Below are positions 1 to 10,899 of a DNA stretch of 64,000 nucleotides, one piece after another; the first letter of the stretch is position 1; each line of letters starts with the position of its first letter. The notes under the pieces are model-generated. The model did no database searches. It had not been told where the DNA came from and saw only the letters and a list, made by a program, of their open reading frames with translations. The translations under genes were made by a program, and so were the position numbers. The DNA lies in the NCBI GenBank assembly GCA_029945725.1, contig JAQSDB010000008.1, positions 248,001 to 312,000 on the forward strand, read 5' to 3'. This stretch comes from a bacterium (lineage in GTDB: Bacteria > Pseudomonadota > Gammaproteobacteria > Pseudomonadales > Moraxellaceae).

Positions 1-258
1 TTCCACACCCATTTCCGCCTTGACCACCGCACGGAAAAAGCCTTCCGGCATGGCCATTAGCACGCCACAACCATCGCCCGTCTTGCCGTCTGCGGCAATG
101 GCACCACGATGAGTCATGCAGGAAAGAGAGTGGATAGCGGTCTGCACCAGCTCGTGGCTGGGCTGCCCTTTCATATGGGCGATCAGGCCGAAACCACAGT
201 TATCCCGGAACTCATCGGGATGGTATAGACCAGGGTTCTTGACCGACTGCTCGTGCAT
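1..258 (-). CDS. gltB: Glutamate synthase (NADPH) large subunit, N-terminal part only
   Basis: The 86 visible residues are the start of the class II glutamine amidotransferase domain of GltB, which hydrolyses glutamine and channels ammonia to 2-oxoglutarate. A short propeptide (residues 1-20) precedes DNCGFG. Cys21 should become the N-terminal nucleophile after cleavage. The block [16 protein letters not shown] follows, as expected for this family. The ATG lies just inside a 162-bp spacer behind the SPOR gene. The rest of the gene, and presumably gltD, lie outside the window. Identity is firm; completeness cannot be judged. Confidence 0.93.
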   Translation of the reverse strand, partial: MHEQSVKNPGLYHPDEFRDNCGFGLIAHMKGQPSHELVQTAIHSLSCMTHRGAIAADGKTGDGCGVLMAMPEGFFRAVVKAEMGVE

Positions 259-335
259 CTAGCTTTACCTTGTAAAACAAAGGTTTACGAAGTCGCCACC
301 TGCCCTGCTGAAAGCTGGCGGCAAAAAGGACGCAC

Positions 336-364
336 ATTCTATAGGCAAACGTGCAAGGGCTCAA
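336..364 (-). promoter_or_regulatory. Candidate promoter of gltB
   Basis: On the minus strand a TATAGAAT box follows TTGAGC at a short 15-bp spacing, about 78 bp before the gltB start codon. The -10 is good; the -35 and spacing are poor. This is the best promoter-like sequence in the spacer between the SPOR gene and gltB. Confidence 0.3.
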
Positions 365-420
365 ATGCGCAGCGGAGCCCCAAAGGCCCAACCACAAAGG
401 CGAAGTAAGCAGGAATCGTG

Positions 421-1044
421 CTAGAGCGCCGATGGCGCATTCGCAGAAGGCGTGCTGCCGCCCCCCGGAGGAGCAACAGGCACCGAAGGACGAGCTGCCG
501 CAGAGGCAATCGCCTCCTGATAAACCCCGACACGCTTGGGAAAAGGCTTGGTCGCAAGACCGAAGTCATGGCTGTCGGCCACACCCATGGCAAGCTCGCG
601 CGAAGCAAAACTGCCTGTCGTCACAACGTACCAGTCTGCCCCCTCCTGAGGGTTAATGAAGTAGACAAACTGGGCACGGTCTTCACGGCCTGCCAGAAAA
701 CGCTTCACCGCCCCCTCGTCATGGACGGCCATCACCTGAAGCGTATAGGAGTCCGGATTCTGCGCGGCCACCCAGGCCGCATCACGAAACTCCGGCCCGT
801 GCTCAGCCGGTATCACCTCTGTCGCTACCGGGGTAATTCCCCCCGCGAAAGGAACCAGATCACCAAGACTCCCAAAGCTCCCAGGGAACTTTTCAGTAGC
901 CCCTGTGGCAGGCGTCGCATCCACTATTGGCATTGGAATGCCAGGGGCCTTTTCACGCCACATCAGCAACAGCACAAATAAAACGAGCAGGAACAAACTC
1001 AATAACCAGGCACCCAAAAAAAGGGGAGAGCGCTGCCAGCTCAT
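421..1044 (-). CDS. SPOR-domain cell-division protein (DamX-like)
   Basis: A 207-residue inner-membrane protein with one N-terminal transmembrane segment (about residues 8-29, very rich in Leu/Val), a Pro/Ala/Gly-rich periplasmic linker and a SPOR domain at about 110-185 (starting near [10 protein letters not shown]). A proline-rich tail follows. SPOR domains bind glycan strands stripped of stem peptides at the division septum. The start codon overlaps the aroB stop (ATGA), so the two are translationally coupled. This is the usual place of damX downstream of aroB. It is shorter than E. coli DamX, so the name is by position and architecture only. Confidence 0.8.
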   Translation of the reverse strand: MSWQRSPLFLGAWLLSLFLLVLFVLLLMWREKAPGIPMPIVDATPATGATEKFPGSFGSLGDLVPFAGGITPVATEVIPAEHGPEFRDAAWVAAQNPDSYTLQVMAVHDEGAVKRFLAGREDRAQFVYFINPQEGADWYVVTTGSFASRELAMGVADSHDFGLATKPFPKRVGVYQEAIASAAARPSVPVAPPGGGSTPSANAPSAL

Positions 1045-2135
1045 AACGACACCCCAAGGCGAGAGCCGGCGGCCAGAGTTTCCCGCAAAAGCAGCTCGGG
1101 AGCAGCGCTGACAACTGCCGTCCCGATGTGCGTCAACAGCACCAGACGCAACTCGCCATTTTTGACTTTTTTATCGACTGCCATATGACGCATAAGCTCC
1201 TCGACACCAAGCTCTGCCGGTGGCATCACCGGCAGTCCCGCCTGCAGAAGCAGATGACGCACGCGTGCCACATCGTCGAGGGCAAGCCAGCCCATCCGTG
1301 CCGACAAGTCAGCCGCCATCAACATACCGGTAGCAACAGCCTCGCCATGCAGCCAGGCGCCATAGCCCATCCCGGTCTCAATGGCATGCCCAAAGGTATG
1401 GCCAAGATTCAGCAGGGCACGCAGGTCATTCTGCTCAAACTCGTCAGCGGCAACGACCTCTGCCTTGTTTTCGCAGGAGCGGCGAATCGCCTCCGCCAAT
1501 GCCAGTGGCTCGCGCGCCAGCAAGCGGGGCATGCTTGCTTCAAGCCACTCCAGAAAGGGCAGATCGCGAATGAGGCCGTATTTTATGACCTCAGCCAGTC
1601 CGGCGCTAAGCTCACGATCCGGCAAGGTCTGCAGGACATCCGTATCAATCAGTACAGCGTTTGGCTGCTTGAAAGCGCCAATCATGTTTTTACCCAGGGC
1701 ATGATTGACACCGGTCTTGCCACCAACAGAAGAATCAACCTGCGAGAGCAGCGTGGTGGGCACCTGGATAAAGTCGACGCCGCGCTGATAGGAGGCCGCC
1801 GCAAAACCCGTCATGTCGCCCACGACCCCTCCCCCCAGAGCGATCAGGGTACAGTCACGATTGAAGCGGTGCGTGAGCAAGGCAGTAAAAATCACATCCA
1901 GATGAGCCATATCCTTGAATTGCTCACCATCCGGGAGAATGCACTCCGCCACCTGACTCGTTGTCAGCAGCGCTTTCAACCGAGCTAAATATAAGGGGGC
2001 AACCGTAGAGTTGCTGACGATGAGCACCTGGCGCCCGCGCAATGCGGATGCCAGCAGGTCGGCACGAAGCAAAGCCCCGGCACCGATGTGAATGGGATAG
2101 GAGCGGTCCCCAAGAGAAACTTCAAGCGTATGCAT
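1041..2135 (-). CDS. aroB: 3-dehydroquinate synthase
   Basis: Second step of the shikimate pathway: NAD- and Zn-dependent cyclisation of DAHP to 3-dehydroquinate. The protein has the family's usual length (364 residues). Visible hallmarks are the NAD-binding [11 protein letters not shown], the substrate loop [14 protein letters not shown], and the zinc ligands within [11 protein letters not shown] and [10 protein letters not shown]. It is encoded directly behind aroK, 48 bp apart, on the same transcript as the pilus genes, which is a common arrangement in gammaproteobacteria. Nothing looks unusual. Confidence 0.97.
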   Translation of the reverse strand: MHTLEVSLGDRSYPIHIGAGALLRADLLASALRGRQVLIVSNSTVAPLYLARLKALLTTSQVAECILPDGEQFKDMAHLDVIFTALLTHRFNRDCTLIALGGGVVGDMTGFAAASYQRGVDFIQVPTTLLSQVDSSVGGKTGVNHALGKNMIGAFKQPNAVLIDTDVLQTLPDRELSAGLAEVIKYGLIRDLPFLEWLEASMPRLLAREPLALAEAIRRSCENKAEVVAADEFEQNDLRALLNLGHTFGHAIETGMGYGAWLHGEAVATGMLMAADLSARMGWLALDDVARVRHLLLQAGLPVMPPAELGVEELMRHMAVDKKVKNGELRLVLLTHIGTAVVSAAPELLLRETLAAGSRLGVSL

Positions 2136-2183
2136 AGCTGGTGCCGGCGCCAGGAAAGAAACAGAGAGGCAATATTCTAGCGC

Positions 2184-2708
2184 CTAGCCGTCCTCAAGGG
2201 CATGAATGATTCGCATGGCCACGTCACGTGCCGAGCCACCGTCCGTAGGCATGACAATATGCGCAGCCTGCCGATAGAGGGGGTCACGCAGCAACATGAG
2301 CTCGGTCAGGCGCCGGCGCGGGTCCGGCGTTTGCAAAAGGGGACGATTACGGTCGCGGGAGGTCCGCTCCATCTGCACAGCCACTGGCGTTTGCAGATAA
2401 ATCACCACACCGCGCTCATGCAGATGACGACGATTCGCCTCACGCATGACAACACCGCCGCCCGTAGCGAGCACGATATCATGACGCCGGGTCAGCTCCT
2501 CAATCACGGACTCTTCGCGCGCACGAAAACCATCCTCCCCTTCGACATCGAATATCCAGGGAATATTGGCGCCGGTGCGCGCTTCGATTTCATGATCAGA
2601 GTCTACAAACTCGAGCCTGAGCAGCTCGGAAAGCTGGCGGCCGATGGTGGTTTTACCCGCCCCCATCGGCCCGACCAGAAAGACATTGCCACGGTACTTC
2701 TTCACCAC
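2184..2708 (-). CDS. aroK: Shikimate kinase
   Basis: ATP-dependent phosphorylation of shikimate. The 174-residue protein has the Walker A loop GPMGAGKTT near residue 13, the shikimate-binding [11 protein letters not shown], and GGGVV of the substrate pocket. The reading frame opens with two GTG codons in a row and no strong ribosome site, so the exact start is uncertain by one codon. It lies 18 bp behind pilQ and 48 bp ahead of aroB, in the classic pilQ-aroK-aroB order. Confidence 0.96.
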   Translation of the reverse strand: MVKKYRGNVFLVGPMGAGKTTIGRQLSELLRLEFVDSDHEIEARTGANIPWIFDVEGEDGFRAREESVIEELTRRHDIVLATGGGVVMREANRRHLHERGVVIYLQTPVAVQMERTSRDRNRPLLQTPDPRRRLTELMLLRDPLYRQAAHIVMPTDGGSARDVAMRIIHALEDG

Positions 2709-2726
2709 GCAGCAAACTCGTGCAGG

Positions 2727-4856
2727 TTACTTGTTGCTCGCCAACGCATCAGTTGCAAGTCGCGGCGTAACGAAAATCAGAAGCTCCTGCTTGTTATTTG
2801 TAACCGCATCATGACGGAACAAACGACCAAGGTAAGGAATATCCCCGAGGAGTGGCGTCTTGATGACCGACTTGGAAACATTGGTCTGGAAAATCCCCCC
2901 CAGCACCACAGTCTGACCATCATCCACGCGCACTGTAGTAGCAACACGATTGGTATTGATGGCTCGCGTGCCATTGGCCTGCAAATCCCCGGGGCTGTCA
3001 TTGTTAACCAGCAGCTCCATATTGATGCGGCCATCCGGTGTAATGCTTGGCGTCACTTCGAGGCTGAGTTCGGCCTGCTGAAAGGCAATAGCCGTTGCAC
3101 CGCTTGATGTGGCTTGCTGATAGGGAATCTGCTGCCCGGAAGAAATCTTGGCCTTTTGCTTGTCTGCCGTCAGCACTTTTGGCGTAGAAACAATCTCAGC
3201 GTTGCCATCGGACTGCAAGGCAGAAAGCTCCAGATCAATCATGCCGAGGCTATTATCGAGAAGACCGATGGCAAACGAGCTGGCATTCGACTTGTCGACA
3301 CCCAAATCAACCAGCAAATCCTCCGGCTGTGTAAGCGTAAGCGTGGTGTCCTGATTGGGACCCTTTGTCTTCCATACGTCACTCACCGTCGTCCGCGAGC
3401 CGCCGAAAAGAACAGACTTGTCGCTACCTACACCCTTGGAGCCGTTAAGACCCCACTTTACACCGAGCTCCTTGCTAAAGCCGGTTGTCGCAAGAACGAT
3501 ACGAGCCTCAATCATCACCTGCCTGACAGGCACATCAAGACGGGTAACAACATCCCGAACCTCTTCAATGCGCTTGGCGGTATCAAGAATAATCAAGGTA
3601 TTAGTACGGACATCCACTGAGCCACTACCACGCTCACTCAGCAATTTGCTTGGGCCATTAACCAGAGCCAACATGTCAGATGCTTTTGCGTAGTTCACCT
3701 GAATGAACTCAGAGCGCAGAGCAGAAAGTTTTTCCGACTGGGTATTACTTTCCATTTCCAGACGTTCGCGCTGTGCAATCTCATCAGCAGGCGCAACCAG
3801 CATCACATTGCCGATAGTGCGCTTGTCCAGTCCCTTCGTTTTGAGAATCAGATCAAGAGCCTGGTCCCAGGGCACATTCTGCAAACGCAAAGTAATCTTT
3901 CCATTCACAGAGTCACTTGCCACCAGATTCAGCGAGGTAAAATCCGCAACCAACTGCAGCACCGAGCGAACCTCAATATCCTGAAAGTTCAGCGAGAGCT
4001 TTTCACCAGCATAAGCAAATTCCTGCTTTTTACGCTTGTCATCTTTCAGCAGGGGCTTGACGCTGATGGTCAGTTTGTTGTCTGCCTGATAAGCAAGATA
4101 TTCAAACTCACCCTGTGGCTGAATCACCATAATGACATTGCCTGCATCATTGTAGGCGTCAATCGACTTCACAGGCGTCGCAAAATCAGTCACATCCAGA
4201 CGGCGGCGCAGATTTTCTGGCAGCTTTGCACCTACAAACTTGGCAGTAATCTTGTTGCCCTGCTGTTGCACATCAACGGTAACAGCAGCACTCGAAAGCT
4301 CCACCAGAACCTGGCCATCACCCTGCTCACCACGACGGAAGTCCACAGCCTGAACAGCCTTGACCTGACTGGAGGCTGACAATGACGGAAGGCTGACAAT
4401 CCTTGATGGCTTGGCAGCAACCGTCTTTCCAACCGTTTTACCAATATTGATGTAAAGCTGATTACCCTCAATACGCGTACTGTAAGCAGCCAGCTCATTG
4501 AGGTTAACAATGACACGGGTTCGCTCCTGCGTATCCACAACCGTCACGCTGCGTGCATTCCCGTTACCCAGGCTCTGATACTTGCCCGGAAGCGTGCTGC
4601 GCGTATTGGGCAAATCAAAAACCAGGCGTGCCGGCTTGTCGATTTGATAAGGCGTAGGCTGCGGAGCATCCCCATCGAAGCCCAGGCGCAGCTCAATTTC
4701 ATCACCAGGCAGGACAACAGAGTCCACCTGCTCAAGCGACAGCTTGTCTGCTGCAACTACCAACTGCACCAAGGCTATCAGGCCGACCGCGGCGACCATT
4801 ATTTGACGCATCAACATCTTCTTATTCCCGGCTGCATTTTTTTTGATCGTATTCAT
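2727..4856 (-). CDS. pilQ: Type IV pilus secretin PilQ
   Basis: Outer-membrane secretin through which type IV pili leave the cell. I chose the ATG that opens MNTIKKN because GGAGA lies 8 bp before it; a TTG five codons upstream overlaps that ribosome site. The product is 709 residues: signal peptide (hydrophobic run ending LVQLVVAA), AMIN domains that bind peptidoglycan (about 35-260), an STN/N0 domain (LSLNFQDIEVRSVLQLVADF), an N1 domain, and a C-terminal secretin domain containing the block VVLGGIFQTN and ending in beta-rich sequence. It is the last pil gene of the pilMNOPQ operon, 29 bp behind pilP. Confidence 0.97.
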   Translation of the reverse strand: MNTIKKNAAGNKKMLMRQIMVAAVGLIALVQLVVAADKLSLEQVDSVVLPGDEIELRLGFDGDAPQPTPYQIDKPARLVFDLPNTRSTLPGKYQSLGNGNARSVTVVDTQERTRVIVNLNELAAYSTRIEGNQLYINIGKTVGKTVAAKPSRIVSLPSLSASSQVKAVQAVDFRRGEQGDGQVLVELSSAAVTVDVQQQGNKITAKFVGAKLPENLRRRLDVTDFATPVKSIDAYNDAGNVIMVIQPQGEFEYLAYQADNKLTISVKPLLKDDKRKKQEFAYAGEKLSLNFQDIEVRSVLQLVADFTSLNLVASDSVNGKITLRLQNVPWDQALDLILKTKGLDKRTIGNVMLVAPADEIAQRERLEMESNTQSEKLSALRSEFIQVNYAKASDMLALVNGPSKLLSERGSGSVDVRTNTLIILDTAKRIEEVRDVVTRLDVPVRQVMIEARIVLATTGFSKELGVKWGLNGSKGVGSDKSVLFGGSRTTVSDVWKTKGPNQDTTLTLTQPEDLLVDLGVDKSNASSFAIGLLDNSLGMIDLELSALQSDGNAEIVSTPKVLTADKQKAKISSGQQIPYQQATSSGATAIAFQQAELSLEVTPSITPDGRINMELLVNNDSPGDLQANGTRAINTNRVATTVRVDDGQTVVLGGIFQTNVSKSVIKTPLLGDIPYLGRLFRHDAVTNNKQELLIFVTPRLATDALASNK

Positions 4857-4885
4857 GCTCGCATTCTCCAAGAATGTCGGCTCAT

Positions 4886-5407
4886 TTATTCGCTTAGGGT
4901 CAAGCTACGGGGACGTTCAACCCAACCATCACGACCATCCGGTACGATTTCCACAATCGACACCTGGGTCGGTGTAATGTCGACAATCTTCCCCTGGTTT
5001 TTGCCAAGATAATTACCCACCCTGACACGCTGAACTCCCCCATTACTGTCTTCAACCAAGGCATATAGCGGACCTGCCGGCTTTTGCAGTGTACCGCGCA
5101 ACCTCAGAGCCTCCAGATTAAAGCGTTCAAGATACTCCTGAGGGCGATTAAGGTCCGGCTCGACTTTTTTCCCGGTATTAAGCATTTGCTGATCAGCTGT
5201 AACCGGAGGCGAAAACGGGCTCCGCAGTTGATGCGCCGCGTAGGTAAACGTTGGCATCGGATTAAACTCGGGCGGCGGCTCAACCTTGCCTCTCGGCTTT
5301 TGGCGTATGGCTTCCATTTGCGACTGCACGTCATCAAAGCTGGCCGAGCACCCCGCCAGGGAGAGGGTCGCTAGCAGACTGATGACCAGTAACTTGCGAG
5401 GCATCAT
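4886..5407 (-). CDS. pilP: Type IV pilus inner-membrane lipoprotein PilP
   Basis: A 173-residue lipoprotein with lipobox LAGC (Cys20). A flexible proline-rich stretch follows, and then the conserved PilP beta domain (LEALRLRGTLQ, VRVGNYLGKNQGKIVDITPT). PilP connects the PilN/PilO complex of the inner membrane to the PilQ secretin. The gene starts with tandem ATG codons overlapping the end of pilO by 4 bp (ATGA), showing tight coupling within the operon. Confidence 0.95.
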   Translation of the reverse strand: MMPRKLLVISLLATLSLAGCSASFDDVQSQMEAIRQKPRGKVEPPPEFNPMPTFTYAAHQLRSPFSPPVTADQQMLNTGKKVEPDLNRPQEYLERFNLEALRLRGTLQKPAGPLYALVEDSNGGVQRVRVGNYLGKNQGKIVDITPTQVSIVEIVPDGRDGWVERPRSLTLSE

Positions 5408-6060
5408 TTCTTGCCCCCTCCATTCGTATCGTTGTAACGATAGGTCTTCGCCTGAATAACCAGCGAAAGAACCGGCGCACCCCCATCATCGCCACGCGTA
5501 GCGGCTATTGGAGCAATCTTGAAATCATGCAGCGTCACAATGCGTGGAAGCGCCGCAATCCCGCTCACGAACGCGCCAAACGCATGATAATTGCCATGCG
5601 CACTAATATTTATAGGCTGCTCGGCATAGAAGTCTTTTGCCGTTTCCTGCCCCAGATCAATTGAGTCAAAATCAACACCACTACCCAAGCCGGTATGCGT
5701 AATATCTTCAAGCAAGCCTGGCACTTCCGTATCCTGCGGCAGTTGCCGCAGCAAGGCACCAAACGAGTCTTCCATGTCCTTCAGCTGACGCTTGTAAGTC
5801 TCAAGGTTTTGAGCCTTGAAAACCTTCTGCTCAAACTCGCCCAGCAAGGTTTCCTGCTGCTGCTTGCCGGTCAACAAGGTTTCCCGGATGCCGGAAAGAT
5901 CAAGCATGTAGCCCAAAACCAGAACCACCAGGAAAACAAACACATAAATGAAAAGCCTGACGGGCAACGGCCATGCACCGACATTCTGCGGATCAAGCGT
6001 ATTCAGCGTGTTAATAAACTCTTGAAGGTCAAAACCCTTGCTGTCTTTGCCCGCTTTCAT
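5404..6060 (-). CDS. pilO: Type IV pilus assembly protein PilO
   Basis: Bitopic inner-membrane protein of 218 residues: a short cytoplasmic N-terminus, one transmembrane helix (about 28-52), a coiled-coil stretch (about 65-110) and a ferredoxin-like periplasmic domain with the typical block FYAEQPINISAHGNYHAFG. It forms heterodimers with PilN and contacts PilP. Its ATG overlaps the pilN stop by 4 bp, and its own stop overlaps pilP in the same way. Confidence 0.95.
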   Translation of the reverse strand: MKAGKDSKGFDLQEFINTLNTLDPQNVGAWPLPVRLFIYVFVFLVVLVLGYMLDLSGIRETLLTGKQQQETLLGEFEQKVFKAQNLETYKRQLKDMEDSFGALLRQLPQDTEVPGLLEDITHTGLGSGVDFDSIDLGQETAKDFYAEQPINISAHGNYHAFGAFVSGIAALPRIVTLHDFKIAPIAATRGDDGGAPVLSLVIQAKTYRYNDTNGGGKK

Positions 6061-6673
6061 TTCGCGGCCTCCTGGGGCTTGTCTGCGCCAGTCTTTTGTA
6101 TGTCCGGCGACTCAAGAGAAACCGTCAGCGCAAACTTGTTACCCGGCTGCTTGTCAGCATCTTTCTTGTTGCCTGCCCCTTCTGCAACCTGCTCAGCCGC
6201 GACGGTAGACAGCACCGGGCTTTTGAACCAGGGAGAAGCATCAAGATTACGCATCAGGTTTGAAACCTGATTGGCGCTTTCAGCCACACCGCTCATCGTA
6301 AAGGTATCGCCAGCGCGCTCCAGCGATGTCAAAAAAACACCATCGGGAACAACTCGCACCAGCTCATCGAAAACACGCACAATGACGGGGCGCCGCCCCT
6401 GCAGATCCTGAATAATCTTCATTCGTGACAGAAGCTCATCACGACGTTTCTGCAAGGCATCAATTTCCGTAATCTGGCCATCAAGCTTGCCAATCTCGGA
6501 CTTGATGTACTGGTTACGCTCTTCCTGATCGCCTACCTGCTTGCTCAGCGCCATGTGGGAGAACAACACCAGGGCAACCGCTACAACAGCAACCGCAATC
6601 AGGATGGCTACAAACTCCTGCTGTCGCTGCTTGCGCAGCTCCTGACGCCAGGGGAGCAGATTGATATTTGCCA

Positions 6674-6674
<1 letters not shown>
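6057..6674 (-). CDS. pilN: Type IV pilus assembly protein PilN
   Basis: A 205-residue inner-membrane protein. The cytoplasmic N-terminal motif INLLPWR, which inserts into the groove of PilM, is at residues 4-10. A transmembrane helix at about 22-44 and a coiled coil are followed by a periplasmic domain related to PilO (LTSLERAGDTFTMSGVAES). It partners with PilM and PilO. The start codon shares one base with the pilM stop (TGATG). Confidence 0.96.
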
Positions 6675-7780
<1,106 letters not shown>

Positions 7781-7829
7781 TCACATTCATATACAACTAC
7801 ATTAAATACTAGTCTTATCACGAGCGCAA

Positions 7830-7860
7830 TTACCGTACAAGCGCCGCTTCCGCTTATAAT
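7830..7860 (+). promoter_or_regulatory. Candidate promoter of ponA
   Basis: A perfect TATAAT at 7855-7860 lies about 50 bp before the ponA ATG. The upstream TTACCG is a weak -35 at 19 bp. It sits in the 178-bp divergent spacer between pilM and ponA, which is AT-rich compared with its surroundings. Confidence 0.4.
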
Positions 7861-7913
7861 GAGCAGAGTTTGATAGTCTTCCGCAACCCCATGATGCAAG
7901 TAGCTGATATTCA

Positions 7914-10340
7914 ATGAAAATCACCCAAGAAGTAGGCCACCGCGAACGCATTCTGGCAATTCTGGCTTTCCCAATCTGTGGTGTGTTGCTCATTCTCTCC
8001 GGTCTTTACCTTTATCTGGCTCCCCAACTGCCTGACGTGGAAAGCCTGAAAGCAGTGAAGTTCGAGACCCCCCTGCAGGTACTGAGTCGTGATGGGCGGC
8101 TGATTGCCGAATTCGGGGAAAAGCACACCACACCACTGACTTACGAGCAGATTCCCCCGATCTATATCAAGGCCATACTCGCGGCCGAAGATGACCAGTT
8201 CTTCCAGCACGAAGGCATCAACACCAAGGGGCTGGCTCGCGCCTTTGTCGACATACTGCGCACCGGGTCGATACAGTCCGGCGGCTCCACCATCACCATG
8301 CAGGTAGCGAAAAACTACTTCCTGAGCCAGGAGCGAACGTTCAGCCGCAAGTTCACGGAAATCCTGCTGGCCAAGCGCATAGAAGACTCCCTCTCCAAGC
8401 AAGAGATCATGACGCTCTACGTCAACAAGATTTTTCTTGGCCATCGCGCCTACGGGATTGGCGCTGCCGCCCAGGTCTATTACGGCAAACGCATCAATGA
8501 GCTGAACCTGGCGGAGGTCGCCATGATTGCCGGCCTGCCCAAGGCGCCCTCGGCTTTCAACCCGGTCAGCAACCCGAAACGGGCACTGATCCGTCGCGAC
8601 TGGATCATCGGCCGCATGCTCAGCCTGGGCTACATCAGCCAGGCCGAGCATGACAAGGCACTGCAGGCCCCGATTGGCCTCAATTTCCGCGCCACTTTCT
8701 CGGAGGTGAATGCCCCCTATCTGGCGGAAATGGTGCGCAGTGCGCTTGTCCATGAGTTCGGCGAAGACATCTACACATCCGGCTACAAGGTCTATACCAG
8801 CGTCAGCGCCAGGCGCCAGAATGCGGCCTCACAGGCCGTCATTGAGGGGCTTCTTGCCTATGACCGTCGCCACGGCTGGCGCGGCCCGGAAAAAGCAAAA
8901 TCCCTGGACGGCATGTATCCAGTGGGGGGGCTGCTGCCGGCACAAGTCACGGCGGTTGGCGAAAAAACCATTGAAGCGATACTCCAAAACGGTACGGCAG
9001 TCACCATCGACTGGGAGGGCATGAGCTGGGCCCGCCCCTATGTCAACGTGAATCGTGTCGGTCCCAGCCCGGCCAGGGCAGCCGACATTGCCAAAGCCGG
9101 CGACATCATCCGTGTCCGCGCCCGCAAGACCGGTAGCTGGGATCTGCTGCAGGTTCCCGCCGTGCAGGGGCAACTGGTTGCCCTTGATCCGGATACCGGA
9201 GGACTCGAAGCGGTGGTCGGCGGCTTCGATTACACCACCAGCAAGTTCAACCGTTCACTGCAGGGCTGGCGCCAGGCCGGCTCCACCCTCAAGCCCTTTA
9301 TTTACTCCAGTGCCCTTGAGCATGGTTACACACCGGCCAGCCTGATCAACGATGCCCCCATCACGTTTGGTGAAGGCGACAATATCTGGCAGCCCGGCAA
9401 CTCCGATGGCGAGTTCCTCGGCCCCATTACTTTGCGCCAGGCGCTTTACCGCTCCCGCAACACAGTGTCCATCCGCCTGCTGCAAGCCATTGGTGTCGAC
9501 ACGGCACGCAGCTATCTCGCCCGCTTTGGCTTCCCGCCGGACAAGATGCCGCGCAACCTGACACTGGCACTGGGTTCTGCTGATGTATTGCCCATACAAA
9601 TGGCCGCCGGCTATGCCGCCATTGCCAATGGCGGCCTGCATGTCACGCCCTGGTTTATCGATCATGTCGTCGACAAGACCGGTAAAGTGCTGTTCAAGGC
9701 CAATCCGGAGCGAGTTTGCCGCGAGTGTGAAACGGCTCCGGCCACGACCGAACCGGCGGCAACCGAAATTACCGGCGAAGGACAGAATCTCGACGTAACC
9801 GAGCCACCTGCCGCCGCGATGCCTTTTGTGGCCAGCTACCCCGTAGCACCACGCATCATGGGCGCCCGCACGGCCTACCAGATGCAGTCCATTCTGCGTG
9901 ACGTCATCAATCGCGGCACCGGACGGGCTGCACTGGCACTGGGACGTGGCGATCTGGCCGGCAAAACCGGCACCACCAACGACGCCAAGGACGCCTGGTT
10001 TGCCGGCTTTGGCGGCAAACTGGTCGCCGTCGCCTGGCTGGGTTTTGACCAGCCGCAGACCATGGGGCGTGTCGAATACGGCGGTTATGCCGCCTTGCCG
10101 TTGTGGAACTCGTTCATGGGGCCGGCTCTCGCGGGTGTAGCCGAGTACCAGCCTGCGGTTCCTGCCGGACTCAGCCCGGTACGCGTCAACCTGGACAGCG
10201 GACAACGCACCGGCGCAGACGACCCGCGCGGTGTTAACGACTGGATACAGATAGAAAAGCTGCCGGCCCTGCCCGAGACAGCCGCACCGGGCACTCCTGC
10301 CGCCACAGGCCCGCAAGTGGCTCCCGAGGACCTGTTCTAG
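7914..10340 (+). CDS. ponA: Penicillin-binding protein 1A (bifunctional)
   Basis: Bifunctional peptidoglycan glycosyltransferase/transpeptidase of 808 residues, anchored by one N-terminal helix (about 13-36). The GT51 domain shows the catalytic Glu in AAEDDQFFQHEG and the GGSTITMQ and GAAAQVYYGK motifs. An OB-like insert typical of class A PBP1A precedes the transpeptidase domain. That domain has the SxxK nucleophile in GSTLKPFIYSS, SxN as SRN, and KTG in GKTGTTNDAKDAWF. It is divergent from pilM, as in Pseudomonas. A Pro/Ala-rich C-terminal tail follows the transpeptidase fold. Confidence 0.96.
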   Translation: MKITQEVGHRERILAILAFPICGVLLILSGLYLYLAPQLPDVESLKAVKFETPLQVLSRDGRLIAEFGEKHTTPLTYEQIPPIYIKAILAAEDDQFFQHEGINTKGLARAFVDILRTGSIQSGGSTITMQVAKNYFLSQERTFSRKFTEILLAKRIEDSLSKQEIMTLYVNKIFLGHRAYGIGAAAQVYYGKRINELNLAEVAMIAGLPKAPSAFNPVSNPKRALIRRDWIIGRMLSLGYISQAEHDKALQAPIGLNFRATFSEVNAPYLAEMVRSALVHEFGEDIYTSGYKVYTSVSARRQNAASQAVIEGLLAYDRRHGWRGPEKAKSLDGMYPVGGLLPAQVTAVGEKTIEAILQNGTAVTIDWEGMSWARPYVNVNRVGPSPARAADIAKAGDIIRVRARKTGSWDLLQVPAVQGQLVALDPDTGGLEAVVGGFDYTTSKFNRSLQGWRQAGSTLKPFIYSSALEHGYTPASLINDAPITFGEGDNIWQPGNSDGEFLGPITLRQALYRSRNTVSIRLLQAIGVDTARSYLARFGFPPDKMPRNLTLALGSADVLPIQMAAGYAAIANGGLHVTPWFIDHVVDKTGKVLFKANPERVCRECETAPATTEPAATEITGEGQNLDVTEPPAAAMPFVASYPVAPRIMGARTAYQMQSILRDVINRGTGRAALALGRGDLAGKTGTTNDAKDAWFAGFGGKLVAVAWLGFDQPQTMGRVEYGGYAALPLWNSFMGPALAGVAEYQPAVPAGLSPVRVNLDSGQRTGADDPRGVNDWIQIEKLPALPETAAPGTPAATGPQVAPEDLF

Positions 10341-10396
10341 GGGACTCCCGAACAAGCCGGGCTGAATCTCCCGGCGCCGGATACGCGGACACCGCT

Positions 10397-10431
10397 CATA
10401 AAAAAGCCCGGCAATGCCGGGCTTTTTTATG
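10397..10431. terminator. Bidirectional intrinsic terminator, ponA / rpmE
   Basis: The stem AGCCCGGC / GCCGGGCT with loop AAT is flanked by CATAAAAA and TTTTTATG, so it can stop transcription on both strands between two convergent genes. It is one of five terminators in the window with the same outer palindrome. Confidence 0.9.
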
Positions 10432-10441
10432 CTTCCGAATA

Positions 10442-10657
10442 TTACTTCGAGAAGCTGCGAGCGCCGAAACGCTGCTTGAACTTGTCGATACGACCGCCTG
10501 TGTCCAGAACTTTCTGGGTACCGGTATAGAACGGGTGGCAAGACGAGCACACGTCAACGGTGAAATCTTTGGACAGGGTGGAACGAGTCTTGATGACGTT
10601 GCCGCATGAGCAGGTCACGGTGACATCTTCGTACTTGGGATGGATACCGGCTTTCAT
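10442..10657 (-). CDS. rpmE: 50S ribosomal protein L31 (zinc-binding form)
   Basis: A 71-residue ribosomal protein starting MKAGIHP. It keeps the zinc-ribbon cysteines (CSC near 16-18 and CSSC near 37-40), so it is the zinc-containing C+ form that is usually replaced by a cysteine-free paralogue under zinc starvation. The reading frame extends upstream, but GGAGA 6-7 bp before this ATG and the family's N-terminus fix the start. It is convergent with ponA across a shared terminator. Confidence 0.96.
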   Translation of the reverse strand: MKAGIHPKYEDVTVTCSCGNVIKTRSTLSKDFTVDVCSSCHPFYTGTQKVLDTGGRIDKFKQRFGARSFSK

Positions 10658-10899
10658 GATTTTCTCCAGAGAATGGTTAATGAGGCATCGCCCCCCCGCG
10701 TCAGCCCCCGTTGAAAACAGGAAAACCTCTAGCAGGAACGATACGCACACTCTCTTTTGGCCCACCCCGACAGTCTCTTCGTCGGAGCCAGGCACAACAA
10801 GGTCGCGCATCCTAACAGAAGCCGGCGACGCGACCAAGACCGCCGCAGCGGATAGAATCAGGCACGGTGCAATCAGTCCCCGACAGCAGGAGCTCCCAC

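Noticed and set aside
9255-10550. Minus-strand open frame opposite the 3' half of ponA
   Set aside because: ponA motifs (STLK, SRN, KTG) lie on the plus strand over the same bases.
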